Shown: one piece after another, positions 1 to 5,432 of the stretch | Numbering within the stretch: the stretch's first letter is position 1 | Layout of the letters: each line of letters begins with the position of its first letter | DNA from: Actinomycetes bacterium | GTDB taxonomy: Bacteria; Actinomycetota; Acidimicrobiia; Acidimicrobiales; RAAP-2 | DNA length: 5,432 nt | Assembly (NCBI GenBank): GCA_021841725.1 | Contig: JAKCEC010000100.1 | Location: forward strand, 1 to 5,432 | Direction: 5' to 3' | Program-made: the position numbers and the translations under genes | Notes under the pieces: model-generated | What the model was told of the DNA's origin: nothing | Seen by the model: only the letters and a program-made list of their open reading frames with translations | The model's database searches: none

Positions 1-433
1 CATGTTCTCCGTCGTATTGCAACTCGCGGGAGGGTGCTATCTGTTGTACTTGGGGGTGGACGCCCTGCGCCACCGCCGTGAGCACGCCCACGCGATGGCG
101 CAACGCGAGGCGACGCGGCCCTCACCGCGGCGCATCGTGCGCCAGGGATTCGTCGTGGGTGTCTTGAATCCCAAGTCACTCGTGTTCTTCGCCGCCGTCT
201 TCCCTCACTTCGTCAACCGCGCGGAGGGCCGGATCACCGAGCAACTGGTGATCTTCGGACTCATCTTCAGTGTCATGGCGTTCTGCAGTGACGGCACGTG
301 GGGGATGATCGCCGGCACCGCGCGTGAGTGGCTCGCGGGCTCACCGCTGCGATTGGTGATCCTGCGATCGATCGGGGGCTGCGTCATGTGCGCCCTGGGC
401 GCCTTGATCGTGACCACGGCGCTCACTTCATGA
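1..433 (+). CDS. LysE/RhtB-family amino-acid exporter, 5' end outside the window
   Basis: This is the C-terminal two thirds of an inner-membrane exporter of the LysE/RhtB superfamily, whose members export amino acids or related small molecules by proton antiport. Reading from the ATG at position 2 gives 143 residues, whereas the family is usually about 200-210. The first visible segment (residues 2-22, ending YLLYLGVDALR) matches the third helix of these proteins, so this ATG is an internal Met and the true start lies upstream. The family hallmark is in residues 47-70: RQGF, then LNPKSLVFF, then FPHFV. Further hydrophobic segments lie near residues 80-105 and 118-139, and a basic stretch at 24-45 forms a cytoplasmic loop. 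The TGA stop is at 431-433, and the ABC exporter gene follows 58 bp later on the same strand. The substrate cannot be told from sequence. Family assignment is confident. Confidence 0.88.
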   Translation, partial: MFSVVLQLAGGCYLLYLGVDALRHRREHAHAMAQREATRPSPRRIVRQGFVVGVLNPKSLVFFAAVFPHFVNRAEGRITEQLVIFGLIFSVMAFCSDGTWGMIAGTAREWLAGSPLRLVILRSIGGCVMCALGALIVTTALTS

Positions 434-464
434 CCTGGCGGCGTGCCGTGGCGCGCGCACTCCC

Positions 465-470
465 TACACT
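465..470 (+). promoter_or_regulatory. possible -10 element (TACACT) before the ABC exporter gene
   Basis: TACACT fits the TANNNT pattern of actinobacterial sigma-70-type -10 elements and sits in the only non-coding gap on this side of the exporter gene. A start about 7 bases downstream would give a leader of some 15 bases that still contains the AAGGAG ribosome binding site. The best -35 match at suitable spacing (GTGCCG, 443-448) is weak. The exporter could instead be read through from the LysE-type gene. Confidence 0.35.
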
Positions 471-480
471 GCGGGGGACG

Positions 481-486
481 AAGGAG
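481..486 (+). promoter_or_regulatory. ribosome binding site of the ABC exporter (AAGGAG)
   Basis: AAGGAG is a near-perfect Shine-Dalgarno sequence 5 bases before the ATG at 492 and 11 bases before a second in-frame ATG at 498. Either Met could be used, since the spacing is a little short for the first and a little long for the second. They differ by only two residues. I chose 492. Confidence 0.7.
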
Positions 487-491
487 TCACG

Positions 492-2444
492 ATGAGTATG
501 CACGGCGGCGCGATGGGTGGCGGCGCGCGAGCCGGGATGGCCTCGATGCGGCGTAATCGCGACATCCTGGAGCACCGGATCAAGAAGGGGACCCTGCCGC
601 GGATGCTGACCTTCGCCCGGGTGTACCGATCGATGATCCTGGTGTTCCTCGCGGCGGTGATCCTCGACTCCATCGTCACGTCGGTGTCGCCGTTGGTGTT
701 GCGTGACATCATCGATACGATCACCAATTCCCACGTCGCGCACCGGAGCCAGGGTCTGGTGATCGGCCTCGCGCTCCTCACGGCGTTGCTGGCCGTCATT
801 GACGCCGGGCTCTCCTTGTTCGAACGGCGCGCGTCGGCGGTGATCGGGGAGAGCCTCATCTTCGACCTGCGCGCGCGCGTCTACGCGCACATCCAGGACA
901 TGCCGATTGCGTTCTTCTCTCGCACCCAGACCGGCGCGCTCATCAGCCGGCTCAACAACGACGTCATCGGGGCCCAGCAGGCCTTCACCGACCTGTTCTC
1001 CAACGTCGTGGGCAACGCCTTGTTGCTGGCCATCATCTTGGGGGTGATGTTCTACCTCAGCTGGCAGATCACGCTGGTCGCGCTGATCCTGCTGCCGCTG
1101 TTCTTACTTCCGGCGCGCCGCGTCGGGCGTCGATTGGGCTCACTCTTTCAGCGCGGCATGGAGCTGAACGCCGAGATGAATATGGTGATGAGCGAGCGCT
1201 TCAACGTCGCGGGCGCCATGGTCGTCAAACTCTTCGGGCGACCGCGCGACGAACTCGAGTACTTCGAATCGCGCGCGGGCCAGGTCCGCGACATCGGAAT
1301 CCGTCAGGCGACCTACCAGCGATTCTTCTTCGTCGCCCTCTCGCTCACCGCGTCGTTGGCGACGGCGTTCGCCTACGGCTTTGGGGGAGTGGCCGTCCTG
1401 CACGGCACCTTGGCGGTCGGCACGGTGGTGGCCCTGACGGCGTACCTGACCCGACTCTACGGGCCCCTCACCCAGCTCTCGAATCTCAACGTGGACTACA
1501 TGTCCGCGATGGTCAGCTTCGAACGGCTCTTCGAGGTGCTGGACCTCGAGCCCATGATTAGGGAGTCACCCGACGCCCGGGCGATCCCCGAGGGCCCCGC
1601 CACGTTGCGGTTCTCGCACGTGGACTTCGAGTACCCCGGGGCCGAGGAGGTGTCCCTGGCGTCACTCGAGTCGGTGGCGGTGCTCGAACGCGTGGAACGC
1701 ACGGCGGTGCTGCACGACGTGGACTTCGAGGTCGCGCCGGGCACGATGACCGCGCTGGTGGGCCCGTCGGGGGCCGGCAAGACGACGATGTCGCTCCTGG
1801 TGTCGCGCCTCTACGACGTGACCGGCGGCGCGGTGAGCATCAACGGCGTCGACGTCCGTGACGCGACCTCGGCCTCGCTCACCGCGCTGGTGGGCGTCGT
1901 CACCCAGGACCCCCACCTCTTTCACGACACGTTGCGCGCCAACCTGCTCTTCGCGCGGCCCGACGCGAGTGACGAGGAGATCGCGGTGGCCCTGCGGGCC
2001 GCGCAGATCGCCTCGCTGGTGGCGAGTCTGCCGCTGGGCCTGGACACCGTCGTGGGGGAGCGGGGTTACCGCCTGAGCGGCGGGGAGAAGCAGCGCGTGG
2101 CCCTCGCGCGCCTGCTGCTCAAGGCACCGCGACTCGTCGTCTTGGACGAGGCGACGGCGCACCTCGACAACGAGAGCGAGGCGGCGGTGCAACGCGCCCT
2201 CGAACAGACGATGGCGCAGCGGACGTCACTGGTGATCGCGCACCGCCTCTCCACCATCCGTAACGCGGACCAGATTCTGGTCATCGACGCGGGGCGCATC
2301 GTCCAACGCGGCACCCACGAAGAGCTCCTGGCCCGCGGCGGCCTCTACCGAAACCTGTACGAGACGCAGTTCGCGCCCCAGGCGTCAGCCCATGGCGTGG
2401 GCGCCCCCGTCGACGTGGATGACCGACGCGGTGGTGGCGCGTAA
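492..2444 (+). CDS. ABC exporter half-transporter, fused membrane and ATPase domains (MsbA/MDR-like)
   Basis: This 650-residue inner-membrane protein fuses one six-helix exporter domain to one ATPase domain, the usual MsbA-like length, and probably works as a dimer. Hydrophobic segments lie near residues 47-70, 88-108, 168-188, 191-210, 276-297 and 302-322. The ATPase domain is complete: A-loop Tyr381, Walker A GPSGAGKT (424-431, Lys430), Q-loop Gln472, signature LSGGEKQ (528-534), Walker B LVVLDE (548-553, catalytic Glu553), D-loop AHLD, and switch His584. All catalytic residues are present, so it should hydrolyse ATP. About 18 extra residues (roughly 385-405, EVSLASLESV and following) separate the A-loop from Walker A; from memory, many actinobacterial exporters carry the same insert. 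The first 20 residues are rich in Gly, Met and Ala. The last 20 residues lie over the 3' end of fabI on the other strand and look like a non-conserved tail. The cargo is unknown; drug or lipid export would be a guess. Confidence 0.95.
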   Translation: MSMHGGAMGGGARAGMASMRRNRDILEHRIKKGTLPRMLTFARVYRSMILVFLAAVILDSIVTSVSPLVLRDIIDTITNSHVAHRSQGLVIGLALLTALLAVIDAGLSLFERRASAVIGESLIFDLRARVYAHIQDMPIAFFSRTQTGALISRLNNDVIGAQQAFTDLFSNVVGNALLLAIILGVMFYLSWQITLVALILLPLFLLPARRVGRRLGSLFQRGMELNAEMNMVMSERFNVAGAMVVKLFGRPRDELEYFESRAGQVRDIGIRQATYQRFFFVALSLTASLATAFAYGFGGVAVLHGTLAVGTVVALTAYLTRLYGPLTQLSNLNVDYMSAMVSFERLFEVLDLEPMIRESPDARAIPEGPATLRFSHVDFEYPGAEEVSLASLESVAVLERVERTAVLHDVDFEVAPGTMTALVGPSGAGKTTMSLLVSRLYDVTGGAVSINGVDVRDATSASLTALVGVVTQDPHLFHDTLRANLLFARPDASDEEIAVALRAAQIASLVASLPLGLDTVVGERGYRLSGGEKQRVALARLLLKAPRLVVLDEATAHLDNESEAAVQRALEQTMAQRTSLVIAHRLSTIRNADQILVIDAGRIVQRGTHEELLARGGLYRNLYETQFAPQASAHGVGAPVDVDDRRGGGA

Positions 2445-3173
2445 CAGGGGCGACAAGAGGGCGACGGCGGTGTCGGCGACGGCCGCGGAGTCGTTGACGT
2501 CCCAGCCCAGCGGGGCGCGGTCCGCCCAGGTGTCCTCGAAGACCTCGAAACCCGGGATCGACTTGGCCGCCATCGTGCGGATGGGACCCGCGGCCAGCAT
2601 GTTCACGCGGATCCGATCGGCGCCGACCTCGCGGGCCAGGTACCGTCCCAGCGACTCCAGCGCCGCTTTCATCACCCCCATCCAGTCGTACATGGGGTAG
2701 GCCCGCGAGGCGTCGAAGTCCAACGCGATGACCGAGGCGCCGCCGAGGGCCTCGGCGCGCTGCAGGAGCGGGCGGAAGGTCCCCACCAGGGCGGCCAGGG
2801 AGTACGTCGAGATGTTCATCGCGGTGGCGACATCGTCGAAGGGTGCCACGAACATTCCCTTGCCGAGGCAGCTCTGGGGCGCGAAACCAATGGCGTGGAC
2901 CAATCCGTCGAGGCGTCCGAAGCGGTCCTGGACCGCCGTGGCCGCCGCCGCCAGTTGCGCCGGATCAGTGACGTCGAGCTCCACCACCTCGCCGACCTCA
3001 CCCCACTCGTCCAATTTGCGCGCGGTTCGCTTCGTGAGCGACAGCCCCCGACCGGCTCCCGTGACGATGATGCTCGCACCCTCCTCGAGGGCGCGACGCG
3101 CGATGCCGAACGCGAGGGAATCGTCAGTCAGGACGCCAGTAATCAAGATACGGTGATTGGTCAGGATTGCCAT
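2385..3173 (-). CDS. fabI: enoyl-[acyl-carrier-protein] reductase (NADH), FabI/InhA type
   Basis: A 262-residue cytoplasmic short-chain dehydrogenase-type enzyme that reduces trans-2-enoyl-ACP in the last step of each fatty-acid elongation cycle. The start RILITGVLTDDSLAFGIA (residues 8-25) is the FabI nucleotide-binding fold. VHAIGFAPQ follows at 92-100. The catalytic pair is Tyr162 and Lys169 (YX6K, in YDWMGVMK), and Phe153 in LDFD corresponds to InhA Phe149. AAGPIRT (194-200), MAAKSIPGF (201-209) and a C-terminal HVDGGAHAMG complete the family pattern. The length matches FabI/InhA (about 256-269). Residue 94 is Ala where M. tuberculosis InhA has Ser94. The ATG at 3173 gives the expected short lead into the fold. 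No good Shine-Dalgarno precedes it, so the mRNA may be leaderless. There is no adjacent fabG, unlike the mycobacterial mabA-inhA pair. The 3' end overlaps the ABC exporter gene by 60 bp on the opposite strand. InhA-like FabI is the best call; whether it acts on very long chains as InhA does cannot be seen. Confidence 0.94.
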   Translation of the reverse strand: MAILTNHRILITGVLTDDSLAFGIARRALEEGASIIVTGAGRGLSLTKRTARKLDEWGEVGEVVELDVTDPAQLAAAATAVQDRFGRLDGLVHAIGFAPQSCLGKGMFVAPFDDVATAMNISTYSLAALVGTFRPLLQRAEALGGASVIALDFDASRAYPMYDWMGVMKAALESLGRYLAREVGADRIRVNMLAAGPIRTMAAKSIPGFEVFEDTWADRAPLGWDVNDSAAVADTAVALLSPLLRATTASVIHVDGGAHAMG

Positions 3174-3196
3174 CTTGTTAGCGTACTGAAGTTAAT
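3167..3196 (+). promoter_or_regulatory. candidate promoter for the npdG-mshC-thrS cluster
   Basis: TTGCCA (3167-3172, five of six matches to TTGACA) and GTTAAT (3191-3196, four of six to TATAAT) are separated by 18 bp. The -35 part lies over the first codons of fabI on the other strand. Transcription would start near 3203, leaving a very short leader that begins at the npdG ribosome binding site. An alternative -10, TAGCGT at 3179-3184, would give a leader of about 23 bases. The sequence does not decide between them. Confidence 0.35.
3180..3185 (-). promoter_or_regulatory. candidate -10 element (TACGCT) for a leaderless fabI transcript
   Basis: On the minus strand TACGCT ends 6 bases before the fabI ATG. 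That spacing would put transcription start at or next to the A of the ATG, as in actinobacterial leaderless genes, and fits the absence of a Shine-Dalgarno sequence (AACAAG directly precedes the ATG). No convincing -35 lies upstream: ACCTTT is what sits at 17-bp spacing. An alternative -10 is TAACTT (3194 down to 3189). Confidence 0.35.
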
Positions 3197-3201
3197 CCAT
3201 C

Positions 3202-3207
3202 GAAAGG
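3202..3207 (+). promoter_or_regulatory. ribosome binding site of npdG (GAAAGG)
   Basis: GAAAGG lies 6 bases before the ATG at 3214, a good spacing. It supports that start, which is also where the Rossmann-fold motif begins (VGILGGTG at residues 4-11). Confidence 0.6.
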
Positions 3208-3213
3208 TTACCC

Positions 3214-3864
3214 ATGAGCAACGTCGGTATTTTGGGCGGAACCGGTCCCGCGGGACAGGGCGTCGCCGTGCGTCTGGCGAGCGCGGGCTTCGACGTCATC
3301 TTGGGTTCGCGCGACGCGCAGCGCGCGAGCGACGTCGCGGCCACGCTGGTGCCGCGCGGCGCGGGCGCCATCACCGGGGCCGGCAACGAGGGGGCCGCGC
3401 AGTGTGACGTCGTCGTGGTGGCGACACCCTGGGACTCGGCGGTGGCTACGGTGAGCGCCCTGAAGGACGCACTGGCCGACAAGGTCGTCGTGTCGATGGT
3501 GAACGCGCTAGCGCGCGAGGGCCGTGAACTGGTGCCCCTATACCCACCGCGGGGTTCCATGGCCCTGCAGCTCGCGCACGCGTTGCCGGCGTCGCGGGTG
3601 GTCGGTGCGTTTCACCACCTTCCGGCGTCGGAGATGCTCAACCTCGACAGTGGACTGGAGGCCGACGTGGTGATCTTCGGTGATCACGCGGCGTCGCGCG
3701 ACCAGGTGGCCGCGATGGTCGAGGCGATGCCGGGACTGCGTGCGGTAGTGGCGGGGTCGATGTCCCTGGCCTCGGCGGTCGAGGCGTTCACCGCGGTGTG
3801 TATCTCGATCAACATCCGCCACAAGGCCCACAGTTACGTCAAGCTGGCCGGTCTGCCGCGCTGA
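3214..3864 (+). CDS. npdG: NADPH:coenzyme F420 oxidoreductase
   Basis: A 216-residue cytoplasmic protein matching the NpdG/Fno family, which passes hydride between NADP(H) and the deazaflavin coenzyme F420. The family is usually about 210-230 residues. The N-terminal dinucleotide-binding motif is GILGGTGPAGQG (residues 5-16), followed by GSRD (31-34), where the Ser-Arg pair is placed to bind the NADP 2'-phosphate. The strand VVVVATPWDSA (67-77), VVGAFHHLPASEML (129-142), VVIFGDH (152-158) and the closing INIRHKAHSYVKLAGL (199-214) follow the family pattern, including the C-terminal region that helps form the F420 site. It is the first gene of a tight rightward cluster, and its TGA stop shares a base with the mshC ATG. 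Known actinobacterial members mostly make F420H2 from NADPH, but direction cannot be read from sequence. Its presence implies that the organism makes or imports F420; no F420 biosynthesis gene is in this window. More distant Rossmann relatives of ProC type are less likely. Confidence 0.92.
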   Translation: MSNVGILGGTGPAGQGVAVRLASAGFDVILGSRDAQRASDVAATLVPRGAGAITGAGNEGAAQCDVVVVATPWDSAVATVSALKDALADKVVVSMVNALAREGRELVPLYPPRGSMALQLAHALPASRVVGAFHHLPASEMLNLDSGLEADVVIFGDHAASRDQVAAMVEAMPGLRAVVAGSMSLASAVEAFTAVCISINIRHKAHSYVKLAGLPR

Positions 3865-4982
3865 TGCGCCTCTTCGACACCGCCCGCCGGGGGATCTTCG
3901 AGATGGCACCGGGCCCGGTCGTCTCACTCTACAGTTGCGGCATCACGCCCTACGACGCGGCGCACCTGGGTCACGCCTTCGTCTACCTGACCTTCGACGT
4001 CCTCCAGCGCCGCTTGCGCGACGCGGGTCACGACACGCACTGCGTGCGCAACGTGACCGACGTGGACGACGACATCTTGCGCAAGGCGCGCCACCTCGGT
4101 GTGAACTACCTGGACCTGGCCGCGCGCGAGATGGCCAAATTCGAGCGCGATATGCGACTCATCAATCTCCTGCCGGTGCACGCCGAGCCCCGGGCCACGA
4201 GTGCCATCCCCGAGATCTTGACCATGATCGGCGAACTCGTCGAGTCGGGCCACGCGTATCAGGTCGAGGGGTGGGTCTACTTCGAGGCGTCCACATTCGA
4301 ACGCTTCGGGCAAGTAAGTCACGAGAGCCGCCTCGCGATGATCGAGTTAGCCGCCATCCACGGAGGCAATCCCGAGGACGCGCGCAAGCGCGACCCCCTG
4401 GACTTCGTGCTGTGGCAACCCTCACTGGAGGACGAGCCCGCGTGGGAGTCGCGCTGGGGGGCCGGACGACCGGGCTGGCATATCGAGTGTTCGGCGCTCG
4501 CGCGACGTGAGTTGGGTGACACCATCGACGTCCACGGCGGCGGTCGTGACTTGGCGTTCCCGCACCACGAGTGCGAAGCGGCGCAGAGCGAATCCGTGAC
4601 CGGCCAACCCTTTGTGCGTTTCTGGGCGCACGTCGGACTCGTGGGGCTCGACGGGACCAAGATGTCGAAATCCTTAGGAAACCTGGTCTTCGTCTCGGAC
4701 CTCGCGCAGCGCACGGAACCCGCGGCGGTGCGATTGGCACTTTTGGACCAGCACTACCGCCAGGACTGGGAGTGGCGCGAGGAGCTCCTGAGCCAGGCGC
4801 AGTCACGACTGGCCACCTGGCGCTCGACCTTGAACGGCCGCGCCAGTTCGGTGCTACAGGACGTGCGCGACGCACTCGACGACGATCTCAACTGCCCGGG
4901 CGCCCTCGACGCGGTCGACGCGGCGGCCCACGCCGGTGCGACCGTCGCCCCGGCGGCGGCCTTGCTCGGCATTACGCTGTAG
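3864..4982 (+). CDS. mshC: cysteine:GlcN-Ins ligase of mycothiol synthesis (MshC), CysS paralogue
   Basis: MshC uses ATP to join cysteine to glucosaminyl-inositol, the third enzymatic step of mycothiol synthesis, in the cytoplasm. The 372-residue protein has a class I synthetase fold: CGITPYDAAHLGHA (25-38, with the HIGH-type motif HLGH), NVTDVDDD, GRPGWHIEC (201-209), FPHHE (232-236) and KMSKS (266-270). By alignment from memory, Cys25, Cys209 and His234 match the zinc ligands Cys43, Cys231 and His256 of M. smegmatis MshC; Thr28 and Trp205 also match. GITPYD in place of the GPTVYD of cysteinyl-tRNA synthetase, and an end at LLGITL without a tRNA-binding domain, favour MshC over CysS. The ATG at 3864 overlaps the npdG stop (TGATG), suggesting translational coupling; no Shine-Dalgarno is evident. 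A GTG at 3798 is in frame but adds only residues read out of frame from npdG. The N-terminus is about 18 residues shorter than mycobacterial MshC. mshA, mshB and mshD are not in the window. Confidence 0.88.
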   Translation: MRLFDTARRGIFEMAPGPVVSLYSCGITPYDAAHLGHAFVYLTFDVLQRRLRDAGHDTHCVRNVTDVDDDILRKARHLGVNYLDLAAREMAKFERDMRLINLLPVHAEPRATSAIPEILTMIGELVESGHAYQVEGWVYFEASTFERFGQVSHESRLAMIELAAIHGGNPEDARKRDPLDFVLWQPSLEDEPAWESRWGAGRPGWHIECSALARRELGDTIDVHGGGRDLAFPHHECEAAQSESVTGQPFVRFWAHVGLVGLDGTKMSKSLGNLVFVSDLAQRTEPAAVRLALLDQHYRQDWEWREELLSQAQSRLATWRSTLNGRASSVLQDVRDALDDDLNCPGALDAVDAAAHAGATVAPAAALLGITL

Positions 4983-4984
4983 GC

Positions 4985-4993
4985 GAGGAAAGG
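4985..4993 (+). promoter_or_regulatory. ribosome binding site of thrS (GAGGAAAGG)
   Basis: A purine-rich stretch fills most of the 15-bp gap between mshC and thrS. GAGGA ends 8 bases before the ATG at 4998, a standard spacing, and the closer GAAAGG leaves only 4. There is no room for a leader regulator such as a T-box, so thrS is probably co-transcribed with the genes before it. Confidence 0.65.
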
Positions 4994-4997
4994 CATT

Positions 4998-5432
4998 ATG
5001 TCGGTCATTGAAATCCATCTTCCAGACGGCAGTACGCGCTCGCTCGACGAGGGCTCCACGGCCCGCGACCTGGCCGCGGCCATCGGCCCGCGACTCCTCA
5101 AGGACGCCCTGGCGGCCCAGGTCAACGGCGAATTAACCGACCTGACGAGGCAATTGCACGACGGCGACGTCGTCGCCATCGTGACGCCCCCCAGCGACCT
5201 CGGTCGAGAGGTACTACGTCACTCGACCGCGCACGTGCTCGCTCAGGCCGTCCTTCGCCTCTGGCCCGGCGCGCACTACGCCATCGGCCCCGCGATTCGC
5301 GACGGTTTCTACTACGACTTCGAGTTACCCCACGGCGCGCGCTTCAGCGACGACGACCTGTCGCGGATTGACGACGCGATGCGCGCCATCGTGGCCGAGG
5401 ACCAACCCTTCCTGCGCGCCGAGTATTCCTTC
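4998..5432 (+). CDS. thrS: threonyl-tRNA synthetase, N-terminal part, runs off the window end
   Basis: The reading frame opens at the ATG at 4998 and stays open for 145 codons to the last base, so only the first fifth to quarter of a protein of roughly 640-680 residues is seen. ThrS charges tRNA-Thr with threonine. Residues 1-62 form the TGS domain: [13 protein letters not shown], then QVNGELTDL, then [10 protein letters not shown]. The editing domain that removes mischarged serine starts next with [13 protein letters not shown] (73-85), carrying the HxxxH pair His75 and His79, followed by [16 protein letters not shown] (94-109). The editing-domain cysteine, the catalytic class II domain and the anticodon-binding domain lie beyond the window. 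A strong ribosome binding site supports the start. The gene begins 15 bp after mshC on the same strand, so a shared transcript is likely. Identification is secure because both the TGS and HxxxH segments are typical. Confidence 0.95.
   Translation, partial: MSVIEIHLPDGSTRSLDEGSTARDLAAAIGPRLLKDALAAQVNGELTDLTRQLHDGDVVAIVTPPSDLGREVLRHSTAHVLAQAVLRLWPGAHYAIGPAIRDGFYYDFELPHGARFSDDDLSRIDDAMRAIVAEDQPFLRAEYSF

Larger units (their letters stand above)
3174..3213. promoter_or_regulatory. divergent fabI / npdG intergenic promoter region
   Basis: These 40 bases between two divergent start codons must hold, or overlap, the promoters of both genes. The stretch is visibly more AT-rich than its surroundings. 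It contains the 7-base sequence TAGCGTA (3179-3185), which reads as a TANNNT element on both strands: TAGCGT rightward and TACGCT leftward. No operator-like inverted repeat of useful length was found. Confidence 0.55.

Noticed and set aside
869..879. Alternating GC run (11 bases), possible Z-DNA former
   Set aside because: It encodes Leu-Arg-Ala-Arg-Val in a conserved helix of the exporter, and such short runs are expected by chance at this base composition.
423..890. 155-residue open frame on the minus strand over the lysE-type end and the exporter start
   Set aside because: Its product is rich in Arg, His and Asp without recognisable motifs, it runs antisense to the well-supported exporter N-terminus, and it has no ribosome binding site of note. 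It is a typical shadow frame in GC-rich DNA.
1662..2192. 176-residue minus-strand frame opposite the exporter ATPase domain
   Set aside because: It lies exactly antisense to the conserved Walker A to Walker B region, and its composition (Arg, His, Gln repeats) is that of a reversed coding sequence.
2340..2470. Intrinsic terminator for the exporter or fabI
   Set aside because: GC-rich short inverted pieces such as GGCC pairs occur, but none has a stable stem followed by a T-run on either strand.
2895..3407. 170-residue plus-strand frame across fabI, the divergent gap and the start of npdG
   Set aside because: It would have to cross the divergent promoter gap and be both antisense to fabI and out of frame with npdG. 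The second half is a low-complexity Arg/Gly stretch.
3798..3863. Upstream GTG start adding 22 residues to MshC
   Set aside because: The added residues are an out-of-frame reading of the conserved npdG 3' end, have no match to MshC and no Shine-Dalgarno. The ATG at 3864 falls at the RLFD block of the family.
4162..4875. 237-residue minus-strand frame opposite mshC
   Set aside because: This is the longest shadow frame, but the product is Arg/Pro/Ser-rich throughout and lies opposite the zinc-site and KMSKS regions of MshC, which fully explain the codon bias.
3864..4982. Cysteinyl-tRNA synthetase (CysS) as the identity of this gene
   Set aside because: The length (372 versus about 460), the GITPYD motif, the HLGH form and the missing C-terminal tRNA-binding domain all fit MshC better. 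The alternative is kept as a refutation test in the findings.
4983..4997. T-box or other leader control of thrS
   Set aside because: Only 15 bases separate mshC and thrS, filled by the ribosome binding site, so a leader RNA cannot fit here.

Overview
The window is GC-rich chromosomal DNA with densely packed genes, strong G/C bias at third codon positions and short intergenic gaps. Three genes point to an actinobacterium: an F420:NADPH oxidoreductase (NpdG), a cysteine ligase of the mycothiol type (MshC), and an ABC exporter whose nucleotide-binding domain carries an insertion that I recall from actinobacterial exporters. TTA codons occur in ordinary genes, which argues against a Streptomyces-like genome. 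A deep-branching class such as Acidimicrobiia is possible, but this is inference and cannot be settled from the window.

Layout. Positions 1-433 hold the 3' part of a LysE/RhtB-type amino-acid exporter gene that begins before the window. A 58-bp gap with a possible promoter leads to a complete 650-residue ABC exporter (492-2444, +). Its last 60 bp overlap, tail to tail, the 3' end of an enoyl-ACP reductase gene (fabI/inhA-like, 2385-3173, -). A 40-bp divergent gap separates fabI from a rightward cluster: npdG (3214-3864), mshC (3864-4982, sharing one base with npdG in TGATG), and, 15 bp further on, the start of thrS (4998 to the window end, incomplete).

How the genes fit together. The rightward cluster looks like one transcription unit. 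It joins electron exchange between NADP(H) and F420, the ATP-dependent Cys-ligation step of mycothiol synthesis, and threonyl-tRNA synthetase. The leftward gene reduces enoyl-ACP in fatty-acid elongation. The first two genes are membrane exporters of unknown cargo.

I found no rRNA or tRNA gene, CRISPR array, mobile element, attachment site, long repeat or convincing terminator, and no stretch above 60 bp without a gene. I did not find a clearly new biological system. The points worth a second look are the convergent gene overlap, the symmetric -10-like sequence between fabI and npdG, the alanine at the InhA Ser94 position of FabI, the exporter insertion, the shortened MshC N-terminus, and the joining of F420 and mycothiol genes.
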